From Halorientalis marina (GTDB lineage: Archaea > Halobacteriota > Halobacteria > Halobacteriales > Haloarculaceae): a stretch of 64,000 bases of DNA. A program made the position numbers and the translations under genes. The notes below the pieces were generated by a model. That model saw nothing but the letters and a program-made list of their open reading frames with translations, was not told the DNA's origin and did no database searches. Each line of letters begins with the position of its first letter. The first letter of the stretch is position 1. The stretch lies in NCBI RefSeq assembly GCF_023028345.1, contig NZ_CP095488.1:186001-250000 (forward strand), read 5' to 3'. Below are positions 25,067 to 33,955 of this stretch, piece after piece.

Positions 25067-26359
25067 TCACGGCCAGAGACCTCGCGCGTCGTGTGCGTCA
25101 GCGACTCGCGACAGCGCGACGATATACGTCGCATCCCGCCAGGTTACGTCGTGATTCTCGAACTCAGCACAGACGTCGTTCCAGGCGTCCAGCATCTCGC
25201 TTTCGAGTTCATCATTCACCCGCTGCAGCGACCAATACCGACGATTGATGTCCTGAAGCCACTCGAAGTACGACACAGTGACACCTCCAGCGTTCGCGAG
25301 GATATCGGGAACTACCGGGATCGACCGCTCCCTGAATACCTCGGCTGCTGCGGTCGTTGTCGGCCCATTCGCGCCCTCAACGACGATGTCTGCCTGGACT
25401 TCGGGAGCGGTTTCGTCGGTGAGAACGTTCCCGACAGCAGCTGGGATCAGGACGTCGACGTCGAGCGCGAGCAGTTCACGGTTCGACAGTGTTTCGGGGA
25501 CTTCGTGTCTCGCGACGGCTTCCGGTTCTTCGTCGTGGGAGGGTATCGACCTCGGATCCAGGCCGTCTGGGTCGTAGATCGCACCACTGACGTCGCTGAC
25601 CGAAACGATGGTCGCACCCCAGTCGTCCAGCAGTCGTGCAGCGTTCGCACCGACGCTTCCGTATCCCTGGATGGCAACCGTCGTCTCCGTGAGATCCCGG
25701 TCGTAGTAATCGAGAACTTCCCGTGTGACGATCGCGACGCTCCGTCCGGGGGCACCCTCACGTCCTTTGCTTCCGCCGATGACAGGTGGTTTTCCGGTGA
25801 CGACACCCGGAATCGTCTCGCCTTCTTGCATCGAGTAGGCGTCCATGATCCACGCCATCGTCTGTGGATCGGTGCCCATGTCGGGCGCTGGAATGTCCCT
25901 GGTCGGCCCGATAACGTGGCGAATCTCCTCGGTGAACCGGCGACTGAGTCGCTCTCGTTCCTCGTCGCTAAGCGCCTTGGGATCGACCGCGATGCCGCCT
26001 TTCGCACCTCCGAACGGGAGATCCATGACTGCACACTTCCAGGTCATCCACATCGCCAGCGCGACACACTCGTCGCGGGTGACCTCTGGCTGAAAGCGGA
26101 GACCACCCTTGTACGGACCACGGACACTGTCGTGCTGGGCCCGATAGCCAGTGTACACCTCGACGGTCCCGTCGTCCTGTTCGACCGGCACGGTCACCTC
26201 CTGAACTTTCTTGGGGTGTTTGAGCCGTTCGATGACGCTCGAGTCGATATCGAGGTGTTTTGCCGCACGCAGGAGTTGTCGTCGAGCTATCGCAACCGCT
26301 GATTCGTCATCACTTGCTTCCTGCCGGTCGTCGTGGGTGCCCGACGAGTCCGTGCTCAT
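25067..26359 (-). CDS. Glutamate dehydrogenase, second paralogue
   Basis: 430 aa from ATG 26359, two bases after the rubrerythrin-like stop; the GTG two codons earlier would overlap that stop. Motifs: [34 protein letters not shown] (catalytic Lys), [14 protein letters not shown], and the Rossmann motif [10 protein letters not shown]. The N-terminal about 25 residues are acidic and disordered. The same reaction as its paralogue at 23351 is expected, perhaps with different coenzyme or direction, as haloarchaea often keep NAD- and NADP-type enzymes. Coupled spacing with the zinc miniprotein upstream marks an operon. Confidence 0.94.
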   Translation of the reverse strand: MSTDSSGTHDDRQEASDDESAVAIARRQLLRAAKHLDIDSSVIERLKHPKKVQEVTVPVEQDDGTVEVYTGYRAQHDSVRGPYKGGLRFQPEVTRDECVALAMWMTWKCAVMDLPFGGAKGGIAVDPKALSDEERERLSRRFTEEIRHVIGPTRDIPAPDMGTDPQTMAWIMDAYSMQEGETIPGVVTGKPPVIGGSKGREGAPGRSVAIVTREVLDYYDRDLTETTVAIQGYGSVGANAARLLDDWGATIVSVSDVSGAIYDPDGLDPRSIPSHDEEPEAVARHEVPETLSNRELLALDVDVLIPAAVGNVLTDETAPEVQADIVVEGANGPTTTAAAEVFRERSIPVVPDILANAGGVTVSYFEWLQDINRRYWSLQRVNDELESEMLDAWNDVCAEFENHDVTWRDATYIVALSRVADAHDARGLWP

Positions 26360-26361
26360 CG

Positions 26362-26505
26362 TCACTCGAGTGGTGTCTGTCGGTTACGCATCTCGCCCCC
26401 ACACTTCGGGCAGGGACTCGGATCGTCTTCGGCGACGACGACAGCTCCACAGTCGAAACACTCGTACGGCGTTTCCTCGTCGGGGGTTTGCGTGACGTCT
26501 CTCAT
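26362..26505 (-). CDS. Rubrerythrin-like zinc-ribbon miniprotein (47 aa)
   Basis: ATG 26505 to TGA 26362-26364. The sequence begins [20 protein letters not shown] and has a second pair [16 protein letters not shown], the layout of the small haloarchaeal 'rubrerythrin-like domain' proteins, which keep only the four-Cys metal ribbon and lack the diiron helical domain. It probably binds zinc or iron. It is translated just ahead of glutamate dehydrogenase (2-nt gap), so the two are likely co-expressed; why is unknown. Confidence 0.85.
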   Translation of the reverse strand: MRDVTQTPDEETPYECFDCGAVVVAEDDPSPCPKCGGEMRNRQTPLE

Positions 26506-26616
26506 GGTGATTCACGAGCGCCTGTCGCCGTCACTCGGCACTCACCCGTTGCTACACAGCGGACACGCGAATAGCAAGCAGTTCAACAGCGAACCGATTG
26601 CAAATAGAGGGGTTCG

Positions 26617-29490
26617 TTATTGAATCTCTGAAGACGCAGCCACCGACACGTTCCGGTCCTCGAAGAGCCCCCCGAACAACTTCCGCTGGACGGCCCGGAT
26701 ATGCTGGTAGAAGGCCGTCGGTGAGATATCGAGAGTCGCCGCGACACTCTCACCGGTGTTCTCCCGCGGGGACTCGAAGAACCCACTATAGTAGGCTGTC
26801 TGGAGGACTTCCAGCTGTCTGTCAGTGAGGTCCGCGAGGAAGTCGTCGTAGATATCGTGTTCGGCTGCCTGATCGAGTGTCTGCTTGCTGTGGAGTTCGA
26901 CATCCCCGAACGTCTCGCGTACCAGTTGGGTAATGGTTCGGATATCGATGCTCTCCGGAACGTCGATTGTGAGTGTCGTGGTCGAATCGTCGGCAAGCGC
27001 CCCACGGAACACGGCACCGTGGCCGGCGAGCTCCAGCGCAAAAAACGGCTTGGTGAGTCCGAGCCGTACCACGCCACCCTTACCGTCCTCGCTGATTCGC
27101 TGGACGCCGTCGATGCCGAGCAGGTCGGTTGCCGCGTCTTCGACGGATTCAATCGCACCTTCTTCGACGGTCACGAACACGTAGCTTCCGTCCGCAGTTT
27201 GCTGGACGCCGCCCTGATAGGAGAGGGTACAGCCGGCTTCCCGCGCGAGTTGTGAGAGGATGAATGTCGAGTCGTCGATATCGAACTCGATACGCGTCAT
27301 CGAGGTCGTCAGGAGCGCGTTCTTCCGTTCGATGGCACTGATTGCCGATGCGATCGTTTCCCCGAGTTCGCCCAACACTGCACGGGCAGTGTCGTCGAAC
27401 GCGTCCCTGGTATCCGTGTAGACGGTCAGGACGCCGTGCATGACATCATTGTAGACGAGCGGAATACTCAACACGGACATGAAATCCCGGGTGAGCGCGT
27501 CAGCACGCCACGAGTCGTCACGGAGATTGGATGCGACGTTTGGAACCAGTGTCATCTCACCGGTCGCCGCGGTTTCGCCCGCCGGTTCCGTCCCCGAAGC
27601 ACCGACCTCGAAAGACCGGGCATCGAGGTACCCCTGCTCCGCACCAGCCCACGCCCGTGCTTCGATTGTGTCGGTCGTGGAGTCGACGGTCCCGATCCAG
27701 GCGAAGCTGAATCGATCGTCGCTGGTCAGGAGTTCACAGACCGTGTGATCGATCTCGTCACGGGTCTCGGCCTGAACGAGCGCCTGGTCGATCGCCCGTA
27801 TCGTCTCGTTGATCCGGTTGAGAGTCGTCAACTGTTCGTTTTGCTGTTGTAACTGCCGGTCCTGTTTCCGGAGCTGTGACTCCCGGGTGACCCGATCGAG
27901 CGCCGCTTCCGTCGTCGCAGCGAGCAGGTCGGCCAGTTCCCGAGTCACCTCGTCGAAGACACCAACCGTGTCCGACCCAGCGACGAAGACACCGTGATCG
28001 CCGAGCGGAATGTAGCTCGCGCTCCTGAGGTCTGTCGCCTGGTTCTCGAGGCGGTCGGATTCGTGAACGTCCGCGAAAAACAGCGTCGACCCGGAGATGA
28101 ATCCGTGGCCGGGAAGCGTCTCATCATCCGCGTGCACCCGCGGGAGCGGGCCGTGAAGGTCCCGCATCGCCCGCGAGTGTGCGGCGGGACGCAATTCGTT
28201 GGAATCCGCGTCGAACAGGTAGACAGCGCTCGCCTCCAGGTCGAGTACCGGTGACACGTTATCGATGACCAACTGTGCGACCTCGTCGTGAGTCCCCGCG
28301 TATGGAAACTCCCGTGCGAGTTCCTGCAGTGCCGCCAGCGACTCCTCGCGCTGTTTGCGCTTCGTGATGTCACGACAGCTGTAGAGAAGTGTTCCGCCCT
28401 GAATGTCGACCTCCCTGACGGTGACCAGCAGCGTGTGTTCCCGGCCAGCCTTGTCAGTCGCGGTACACTCGATGTTCTTGAGAATCCCCTCGGCCGCGAG
28501 TTCCTCACGGTCGAAGAGATCCTCACCCAGGAGTTGATCGATTGTCCCCTGGTCGTGAATCTCCTCGGCGGTGTACCCGAAAATGAAGTGGACGTTCGGG
28601 CAGACGTACGTGTATTCATCGTCCTCGTTCGTGATGAGGACGGTATCGGTCATGTTATTGAGCGTGACACGATGGAGTTCTTCAGATTGTCGCAAGTCGC
28701 GTTCGAGCGTGACCCGATCCGTGATATCGACACCCTTGACGACGACCGACGTTACGTCACCGTACTCGTCTTCGACAGGCCGGACCGACAGGTCGATTAC
28801 CTGCCGAGGATGCTCGTCTTGCGGATCCCAGATAGTCGCATTGCCAAACGATCCCGCGAGCGCACGCGACACGAGCTGTCGAACGTCATTCTGGACAGCA
28901 GACGAGTGTGTCCACCACTGGGATTCCCAGAACTCCGTCCCGATAGTGTGGTCCTCGTCGATCAATTCACGTGCCATCCGGTTCACGCGTTCGATTCGCC
29001 CCCCGCAATCGAGGACCCACGTCGCAGTCTGTGTGTCGTGGAATGCTGCGTCGAACTGTCGGCCTCGTTCGCGACGACGGTTCGTTTGCTCCGCAGAACG
29101 GAGCGCATCCTCGATGCGCGGCACTGCGCTTTCGATGGTCTGAGCCACTGGCTCCTTGACGACGATGTACTCAGTGACGCCCGCTGCGATGGATTCGCTA
29201 GCCACCTCTTCGTCGCCATCTGCCGTCCCGAGAAGGACTGGCAAGGTCGTCGTTTCGGCCCTGACGTCTTTCAGAAATTCGATGCCGGTCGTGTCGGAGA
29301 GCGTGTATTCCGTGACCACACAGTCGACTGTACGCTCCCGGATCGCGTCCAGTCCATCGGATGCTGTCGTTTCCCTCTGGACGGACGAGTCCATGTCTGC
29401 CTCGATTGTTTTCGTGAGTTCGTCCAGCCACGTCGCCCGGCCGACTACAAGGAGGTGCGACGTCTCGGCTGCCGACTCAGCACGAATCAT
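26617..29490 (-). CDS. Multi-domain sensor regulator: receiver-like, PAS, PAS, GAF, GAF, Bat HTH_10
   Basis: 957 aa, cytosolic. Order: receiver-like domain about residues 12-125; PAS 145-270 (ending VVVKGVDITDRVTLERDLRQ); PAS 272-395 (LHRVTLNNMTDTVLITNED); GAF about 405-560; a coiled linker; GAF about 590-740 (DDRFSFAWIGTV); the Bat-associated region; and the HTH_10 at 900-945 (LTDRQLEVLQTAYYSGFFES). In the receiver the expected phospho-Asp position reads CVVTEYTLSD, with Glu, which may mimic constant phosphorylation or mean no phosphotransfer. The family includes the bacterio-opsin activator Bat, a redox/light-responsive activator. It lies next to and on the same strand as the glutamate dehydrogenase operon. 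Confidence 0.88.
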   Translation of the reverse strand: MIRAESAAETSHLLVVGRATWLDELTKTIEADMDSSVQRETTASDGLDAIRERTVDCVVTEYTLSDTTGIEFLKDVRAETTTLPVLLGTADGDEEVASESIAAGVTEYIVVKEPVAQTIESAVPRIEDALRSAEQTNRRRERGRQFDAAFHDTQTATWVLDCGGRIERVNRMARELIDEDHTIGTEFWESQWWTHSSAVQNDVRQLVSRALAGSFGNATIWDPQDEHPRQVIDLSVRPVEDEYGDVTSVVVKGVDITDRVTLERDLRQSEELHRVTLNNMTDTVLITNEDDEYTYVCPNVHFIFGYTAEEIHDQGTIDQLLGEDLFDREELAAEGILKNIECTATDKAGREHTLLVTVREVDIQGGTLLYSCRDITKRKQREESLAALQELAREFPYAGTHDEVAQLVIDNVSPVLDLEASAVYLFDADSNELRPAAHSRAMRDLHGPLPRVHADDETLPGHGFISGSTLFFADVHESDRLENQATDLRSASYIPLGDHGVFVAGSDTVGVFDEVTRELADLLAATTEAALDRVTRESQLRKQDRQLQQQNEQLTTLNRINETIRAIDQALVQAETRDEIDHTVCELLTSDDRFSFAWIGTVDSTTDTIEARAWAGAEQGYLDARSFEVGASGTEPAGETAATGEMTLVPNVASNLRDDSWRADALTRDFMSVLSIPLVYNDVMHGVLTVYTDTRDAFDDTARAVLGELGETIASAISAIERKNALLTTSMTRIEFDIDDSTFILSQLAREAGCTLSYQGGVQQTADGSYVFVTVEEGAIESVEDAATDLLGIDGVQRISEDGKGGVVRLGLTKPFFALELAGHGAVFRGALADDSTTTLTIDVPESIDIRTITQLVRETFGDVELHSKQTLDQAAEHDIYDDFLADLTDRQLEVLQTAYYSGFFESPRENTGESVAATLDISPTAFYQHIRAVQRKLFGGLFEDRNVSVAASSEIQ

Positions 29491-29690
29491 GAATCCGTCG
29501 CGTGTCCCGAATAGCGATAGTTTGTCCTACTGCATCGATACGAAATCCGCACCTCTCGTTTTCTGCTGGCTCGTGGATTCACGATAGGTTAATAATTCAA
29601 CCCCCGGCTCACAAAAATTGTTTGTTACTGAACCAGATGGGATCGATGCCACTACCACGAGGATCTCGCAAGCGTAACTAACCACGATAC

Positions 29691-29822
29691 CGAAAGAAAC
29701 GTTCCCTCGGTAATGCATTCCTCGAGCACGAGAGCAGCAACAAACCGTTTCTCGTGATCGGGTTCGGTGTCCTGTTCGTCCTCGGCGGAGCGTATTCGGC
29801 CTTCGAAGAGTTTTATCGATGA
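29691..29822 (+). pseudogene. Possible start-less fragment of a small membrane protein
   Basis: Plus frame after TAA 29688-29690 reads a basic stretch, GNAFLEHESSNKPF, and one hydrophobic helix LVIGFGVLFVLGGAYSAF before TGA 29820-29822. It looks coding but has no ATG/GTG/TTG in frame before the helix. It may be a 5'-truncated gene, or use an unusual start. Confidence 0.35.
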
Positions 29823-29828
29823 TCGCAG

Positions 29829-30284
29829 TTACGGAACCTCTTCACGGGCAACCTCGCCAGAAACACCATCGACGGTGGCGGTGACGGCGACTTCGCCACC
29901 GCTCGAAGCGACGTGGACGGTGAGAGACGAAACGACTCCCGGTGTCGTCGTCGACGCCTCGCTGTCTGCTTCCACCGCTCGCACAGTTACCTCGTCGGCG
30001 TCCACGGCCTTGACGAAATTGACGCGGACGACGCCCTGATCTTCTCTGTAGGAAAACTCGAACGCGTCGTCAGGGACTGCATCAGCTCCCTCTTCGGGAA
30101 GGTCGCGACCGATCTGGGCCGTGGGTTTAGGGGTTGGCTCCGTTGATTGAACGAAGTCGATATCGACGCTGTCGTCCGTGAGCGCGGTCCTCACTGACAG
30201 ACGGATCCCATCGATAGTGATCGAACTCCGCTTCCCCGACATCGCGAACTCGCTTTCGACCTGATCCTGTGACATCTCGTCCAC
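29829..30284 (-). CDS. Hypothetical haloarchaeal protein, acidic
   Basis: 151 aa from ATG 30284 (a second Met three codons in, 30275, is as plausible). No membrane segment or Cys pair. Contains ITIDGIRLSVRTAL, a Pro-rich stretch TEPTPKP, and beta-rich VVRVNFVKAVDADEVTVRAV. The same frame remains open for about 30 codons upstream (residues ADVLSSLTFAPESREIRTG) and looks coding, but it contains no start codon and overlaps the end of the truncated kinase gene in another frame. The present N-terminus may thus be shortened by the rearrangement that damaged the kinase. Function unknown. Confidence 0.6.
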   Translation of the reverse strand: MDEMSQDQVESEFAMSGKRSSITIDGIRLSVRTALTDDSVDIDFVQSTEPTPKPTAQIGRDLPEEGADAVPDDAFEFSYREDQGVVRVNFVKAVDADEVTVRAVEADSEASTTTPGVVSSLTVHVASSGGEVAVTATVDGVSGEVAREEVP

Positions 30285-30340
30285 GTCGTCACTCTCGAGT
30301 GCGAGGCCGGTTCTGATCTCCCGGCTCTCCGGTGCGAACG

Positions 30341-31147
30341 TCAGCGAGGAGAGGACGTCGGCCGATCGCCTGTCGAACCGTGTTCGACAGCGTCACCAGA
30401 ACGCGACGCGTTCTGGAAGCTCTTGGAGCCGTGCTCCACGGCGTTCCGGAAGAGGTTCTCGAACAGTCGCCGAAGGCGACCAGGATCGGCCGATGTCGTC
30501 GGAAGCGTCCCGACCACGTTGAGCGTCGCTCCTCCCGTGTCGACGGACTCCCAGGCGTCCTCCGCGGCAGTCCGGATGGAAACCCCATCGGAAACGTTCA
30601 GCATCTCGTTTCCACGTGCAAGCGTGAGGACATCTCGTATAATCTGCTCCATCCGATCGTGCGCATCGGCGACCGCATCGAAATGCTCAGCGTCTCCCGT
30701 CTCCCGTGCCGCACGGAGGTGCGCCTTGGCGACGTCGAGCGGATTCCGCAGGTCGTGGCTGATCACGCTGGCAACCTGCCCGACCCCAGCAGTCTCGGCG
30801 GCGTCCGGGTAGCTATCGAGATCGGCGAAGACCAGATGGCCCGTGTCGTCACCGGAGGGGACGATTCGTGCGAGGAACGGGCCCGATCCGCCGAGTCCGT
30901 CGAGATAGATGCTGGCGGCGTCCCCACGGACGAGGTGGGTTTCGGGATCGGCGTCGCCACTCGGACGGACGGCGCTGAAGGCTACGAAACCCTCTCCGAT
31001 CCGGGTGTTGGCCGAGAACCCGTCGAACGTCGCCTCGAACGCGTCGTTAGTTGCCGTGATTCGCGCCGCGTCGCTTTCCACCACGTATGCAACGACTGGA
31101 TCCGGGTGAGCGTCGATCGGAATCCCGAATCCGTGTTCTTCCGTCAT
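30341..31147 (-). pseudogene. Truncated histidine kinase (ATPase G boxes missing)
   Basis: 268 aa from ATG 31147 (MTEEHGFGIPIDAHPDPVVA). A PAS-like N-terminal part is followed by HisKA with VISHDLRNPLDVAKAHLRAA (phospho-His about residue 133) and the N box RLFENLFRNAVEHGS. The protein then repeats DAVEHGS after 14 residues and stops; the G1/G2 ATP-binding boxes present in the paralogue at 59448 (DDGPG, GTGLGL) are absent. It cannot bind ATP as a complete kinase would. The end of the ORF runs through hairpins at 30371-30416. A product could still act as a phospho-acceptor or PAS partner, but a broken gene is the simpler reading. Confidence 0.75.
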
Positions 31148-31437
31148 CGCTGGCACTCCGCACGTAGCCCCCTGTAACGGACACAGCCCGACGAGACGGC
31201 TGAGCACAACAATCACCACTCAGTTCCCCCGGCCGAGTGAATACGACCAGAACACCTCTCAATTGGCACTTCCGGTACGGGACGTGTTGGGCCACAAATA
31301 ACAGTTATATGACAGCATCGGCCTGGGCGGACGTTAAGTGTTGTTCAATGCTGCTGGGTCAGAAACAGTGATTCCGTGTTTATACCAACTCGCCTCCTCG
31401 ACTGGGATGCAGTCGACCGCTCGAAGCTCTCCAACCC

Positions 31438-32103
31438 ATGACCGCAACTCAGTTCACCACAGACGAAATTCCGACGGATTCCGATGCACCGTTCCAACTA
31501 GAGAACAAATACACGCTCGATGTCGCCGTCGACGGATCTATCCTGGCAAAGGCAGGCTCGATGATCGCCTTCACCGGCGACCTCTCGTTCACCGGCAAAG
31601 GGTCCGCAGAAGGAGGTATCACCGGCTTCATCAAGGAAGCAGCCACGGGCGAGGGGACGCCCGTAATGGTCGTCGAAGGCGACGGCCACGCGTACCTCGC
31701 CGACAGTGAAAAGAAAGTCCAGCTGCTCGAACTCGACACAAACGAATCGATCACTGTCAACGGTGAGGACGTGCTGGCGTTCGAGTCACGCGTGTCCTAC
31801 GAGATCACCTCGATGGACAGTCTCGCCGGTATGTTCGCCGGCGGGTTCACGAACGTCTATCTCGAAGGGCCCGGCTACGTCGCCATCACGACCCACGGTG
31901 ACCCGATCGTCCTCGAACCGCCCGTCAGAACCGATCCGAGCGCGACAGTCGCCTGGAGCGGGACGACGCCGGACGTGGACGTCAACAAGAACCTCTCCGA
32001 CATGGTCGGACAGGAATCGGGCGAACGGGTGCAGATGAACTTCGACGGCAGTGGCGGGTACGTCGTCGTACAACCGTACGAGGAGCACGTCGGCCAGAAC
32101 TGA
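31438..32103 (+). CDS. AIM24 family protein (TIGR00266-like)
   Basis: 221 aa. The AIM24/TIGR00266 double-psi-like beta barrel is seen in NKYTLDVAVDGSILAKAGSM, GGITGFIKEAATGEGTPVMV, LELDTNESITVNGEDVLAF, the loop ITSMDSLAGMFAGGFTNVYL, and GPGYVAITTHGDPI. The N-terminal about 20 residues are an acidic extension. Proteins of this family occur in all domains; the yeast homologue is mitochondrial, but the prokaryotic role is unknown. No signal peptide, so probably cytosolic. It has its own upstream region of about 290 nt and no co-directional partner. Confidence 0.85.
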   Translation: MTATQFTTDEIPTDSDAPFQLENKYTLDVAVDGSILAKAGSMIAFTGDLSFTGKGSAEGGITGFIKEAATGEGTPVMVVEGDGHAYLADSEKKVQLLELDTNESITVNGEDVLAFESRVSYEITSMDSLAGMFAGGFTNVYLEGPGYVAITTHGDPIVLEPPVRTDPSATVAWSGTTPDVDVNKNLSDMVGQESGERVQMNFDGSGGYVVVQPYEEHVGQN

Positions 32104-32478
32104 CACGGATCTCGGCACAATCCCCGTGTCGTCCAGGCCCATCTTCTCTGCCGATCTGTCCCGGCAATCGGGCAATTCGACTACTGAACTTTCAGGTCGC
32201 AAGCATCGCCGACGAGGGCGTCGCTTCCGGGTACGACCACATACCCGGACACTCTTTTCTCGAACGCCAAACACGGTTCCACGTGGTGTTTTGCTAGGGT
32301 GAAACGGCAGTGACCCTGCCGTCGGATACGGCTCGTTCACCCGGAGCACGGACAGTCAGTTGCCAACGGCTGAAGCAGTTGGCTTTCGCGCGTTTCCGCT
32401 GTGACGGCGGGCGAGAGAGCGACGAGCGACTCGCAATCGACGCTCCACGGAGCGGATCGAGTTCCGTCGATCGACCAC
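32104..32478. other. Gene-free spacer with hairpins
   Basis: 375 bases between convergent genes. No gene is supported. Hairpins gccaac-ggctgaagca-gttggc near 32351-32373 and acggcag-tgaccc-tgccgt near 32306-32325 may be terminators or transposon-end debris; a related gttggctttcgc string recurs near 62635. Confidence 0.35.
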
Positions 32479-33864
32479 TCAGACACCCTTGCTGACGGTG
32501 TACCAGCCGCCATCCCAGGTGAAGACGTATTCGACGACCGCTTTGATACCGACGAGACTGTACAACGGGAGGAGTATGGGCGTGAGGAGCCAACCGGTCC
32601 CGATCGTATCCAGCCTGCCTGCCCGTGCGTCGTAGATACGCATCGCCAGTGCCGAGGCGAACAGCGTCAGGACTGGCAGGACCAGCCACGACGTGACGCC
32701 GTTGAGAACGAGGACAACCGCCTTCGAGACTAGCGAGAGCATGAAGAGGTTCCCCAGCACCGATCCGGCACAGATCAGCGGTGAGAGGACGGATCGATAG
32801 GTCCGCGGCGTGCGACAATCCAGAACGAGACTGTGGAGGACCTGAGCGTAGCCGGTCATCCACCGCTTGCGCTGGCCCCACCAGTCCATCAGGGTGTGCG
32901 CCCCCTCGATGGTCGAGGTGTGGGAGATGTCCTCGACGACATCCAGGTCCGCCTCGTAACACTCGAACGCGAAGTCGTAGTCCTCGGTGAGTTTCGCCGG
33001 ATCGTACCCACCGACCGATTCGAAAGCCTCCCGGCGCATGACGACGGTGCGGCTGGCAGCCATCGTGAAATCGGTCGCAAGCATGAGGAGGCGCTGACTG
33101 AGATCGCCGAGCACGACGGACTCGTAATACGCCATCGTCTCGACGAGCCCATCCGGTTCCGGGACCGTTCGCCCCTGGACGACGTCACAGTCGTCGAGGT
33201 TCCCAACTGCGGCGGACACGAACTCCGAATCGACGCGTTCGTCGGCGTCGAAGACCGCCAGATATGCGGTGTCGGTTTCTTCGGCAGCGTAGTTGATCGC
33301 GCCGGCTTTGCTTCCGGGGTTCCGCGTGTTCACTAGCAGACTGACGCGCTCGTGCTGGTCGGCGTACTGTCGAGCGCGTTCGATCGATGGTTCGTCGTCC
33401 GGTTCAGCGACGACGAGGATCCGGAGGTTCTCGTATTGGCTGTCGAGCAAACTCTCGACACTCCGGTGGAGGACGGCGGCGTCACGATACACTGGAACGA
33501 CCGCCGTGACCGTTGGTCCGTTTGTCGGGAACCAAGCGGTACTGGTCAGCCCGACCTGGCCGAACAGCGTCAGCACTGACAGTCCGAACAACCCAGTCAC
33601 GGTCAAGCAGGCAACGACGGCTTGCAGCACGACGACGGTGCCGACACCGATGATGGCTGGTGTCGCCACCGCGATAGTCATCATCCCTTGGAGATAGCCC
33701 GTTAGACCCACGGTCGTAACGACCGTTACGAAGGCTACGGTGCCAGCTGCTTCACCACAAGTCGTCGGGACGAGGTCTCGGAACCAATTCGAGACCCGTG
33801 ATACCACTGTCTGAAGTTTGTCATGGACTGCTCTCCTGGAGGGTGGGCGAGGGCGGGAACGCAT
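32479..33864 (-). CDS. Membrane glycosyltransferase, family 2 (processive-synthase type)
   Basis: 461 aa. N-terminal TM helices about 35-60 and 65-100, then the GT2 domain: TVTAVVPVYRDAAVLHRSVE, the nucleotide-sugar motif VFDADERVDSEF, TEDYDFAFECYEADLD (TED) and QRKRWMTGYAQ (QxxRW). Three or more C-terminal helices follow. D, D, TED and QxxRW together mark the cellulose/hyaluronan-synthase group, which extends and often exports a polysaccharide across the membrane. The product could be an exopolysaccharide or surface glycan; no other glycan genes are nearby, so it cannot be named. Confidence 0.87.
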   Translation of the reverse strand: MRSRPRPPSRRAVHDKLQTVVSRVSNWFRDLVPTTCGEAAGTVAFVTVVTTVGLTGYLQGMMTIAVATPAIIGVGTVVVLQAVVACLTVTGLFGLSVLTLFGQVGLTSTAWFPTNGPTVTAVVPVYRDAAVLHRSVESLLDSQYENLRILVVAEPDDEPSIERARQYADQHERVSLLVNTRNPGSKAGAINYAAEETDTAYLAVFDADERVDSEFVSAAVGNLDDCDVVQGRTVPEPDGLVETMAYYESVVLGDLSQRLLMLATDFTMAASRTVVMRREAFESVGGYDPAKLTEDYDFAFECYEADLDVVEDISHTSTIEGAHTLMDWWGQRKRWMTGYAQVLHSLVLDCRTPRTYRSVLSPLICAGSVLGNLFMLSLVSKAVVLVLNGVTSWLVLPVLTLFASALAMRIYDARAGRLDTIGTGWLLTPILLPLYSLVGIKAVVEYVFTWDGGWYTVSKGV

Positions 33865-33955
33865 CTCTCCCTGACCTTCACAGCAAGGTCGGTTATTATA
33901 CCAGACACTGTTTCAGAGTCAGCAGATCTGCAATCCGTTACTTCAGTCCACTCAG

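Noticed and set aside
24980-26302. 440-aa plus-strand ORF opposite the second glutamate dehydrogenase
   Set aside because: Antisense shadow of a gene with complete catalytic motifs.
28288-29514. 408-aa plus-strand ORF opposite the large sensor
   Set aside because: Antisense shadow; its composition is Arg/Val/Asp-rich without motifs.
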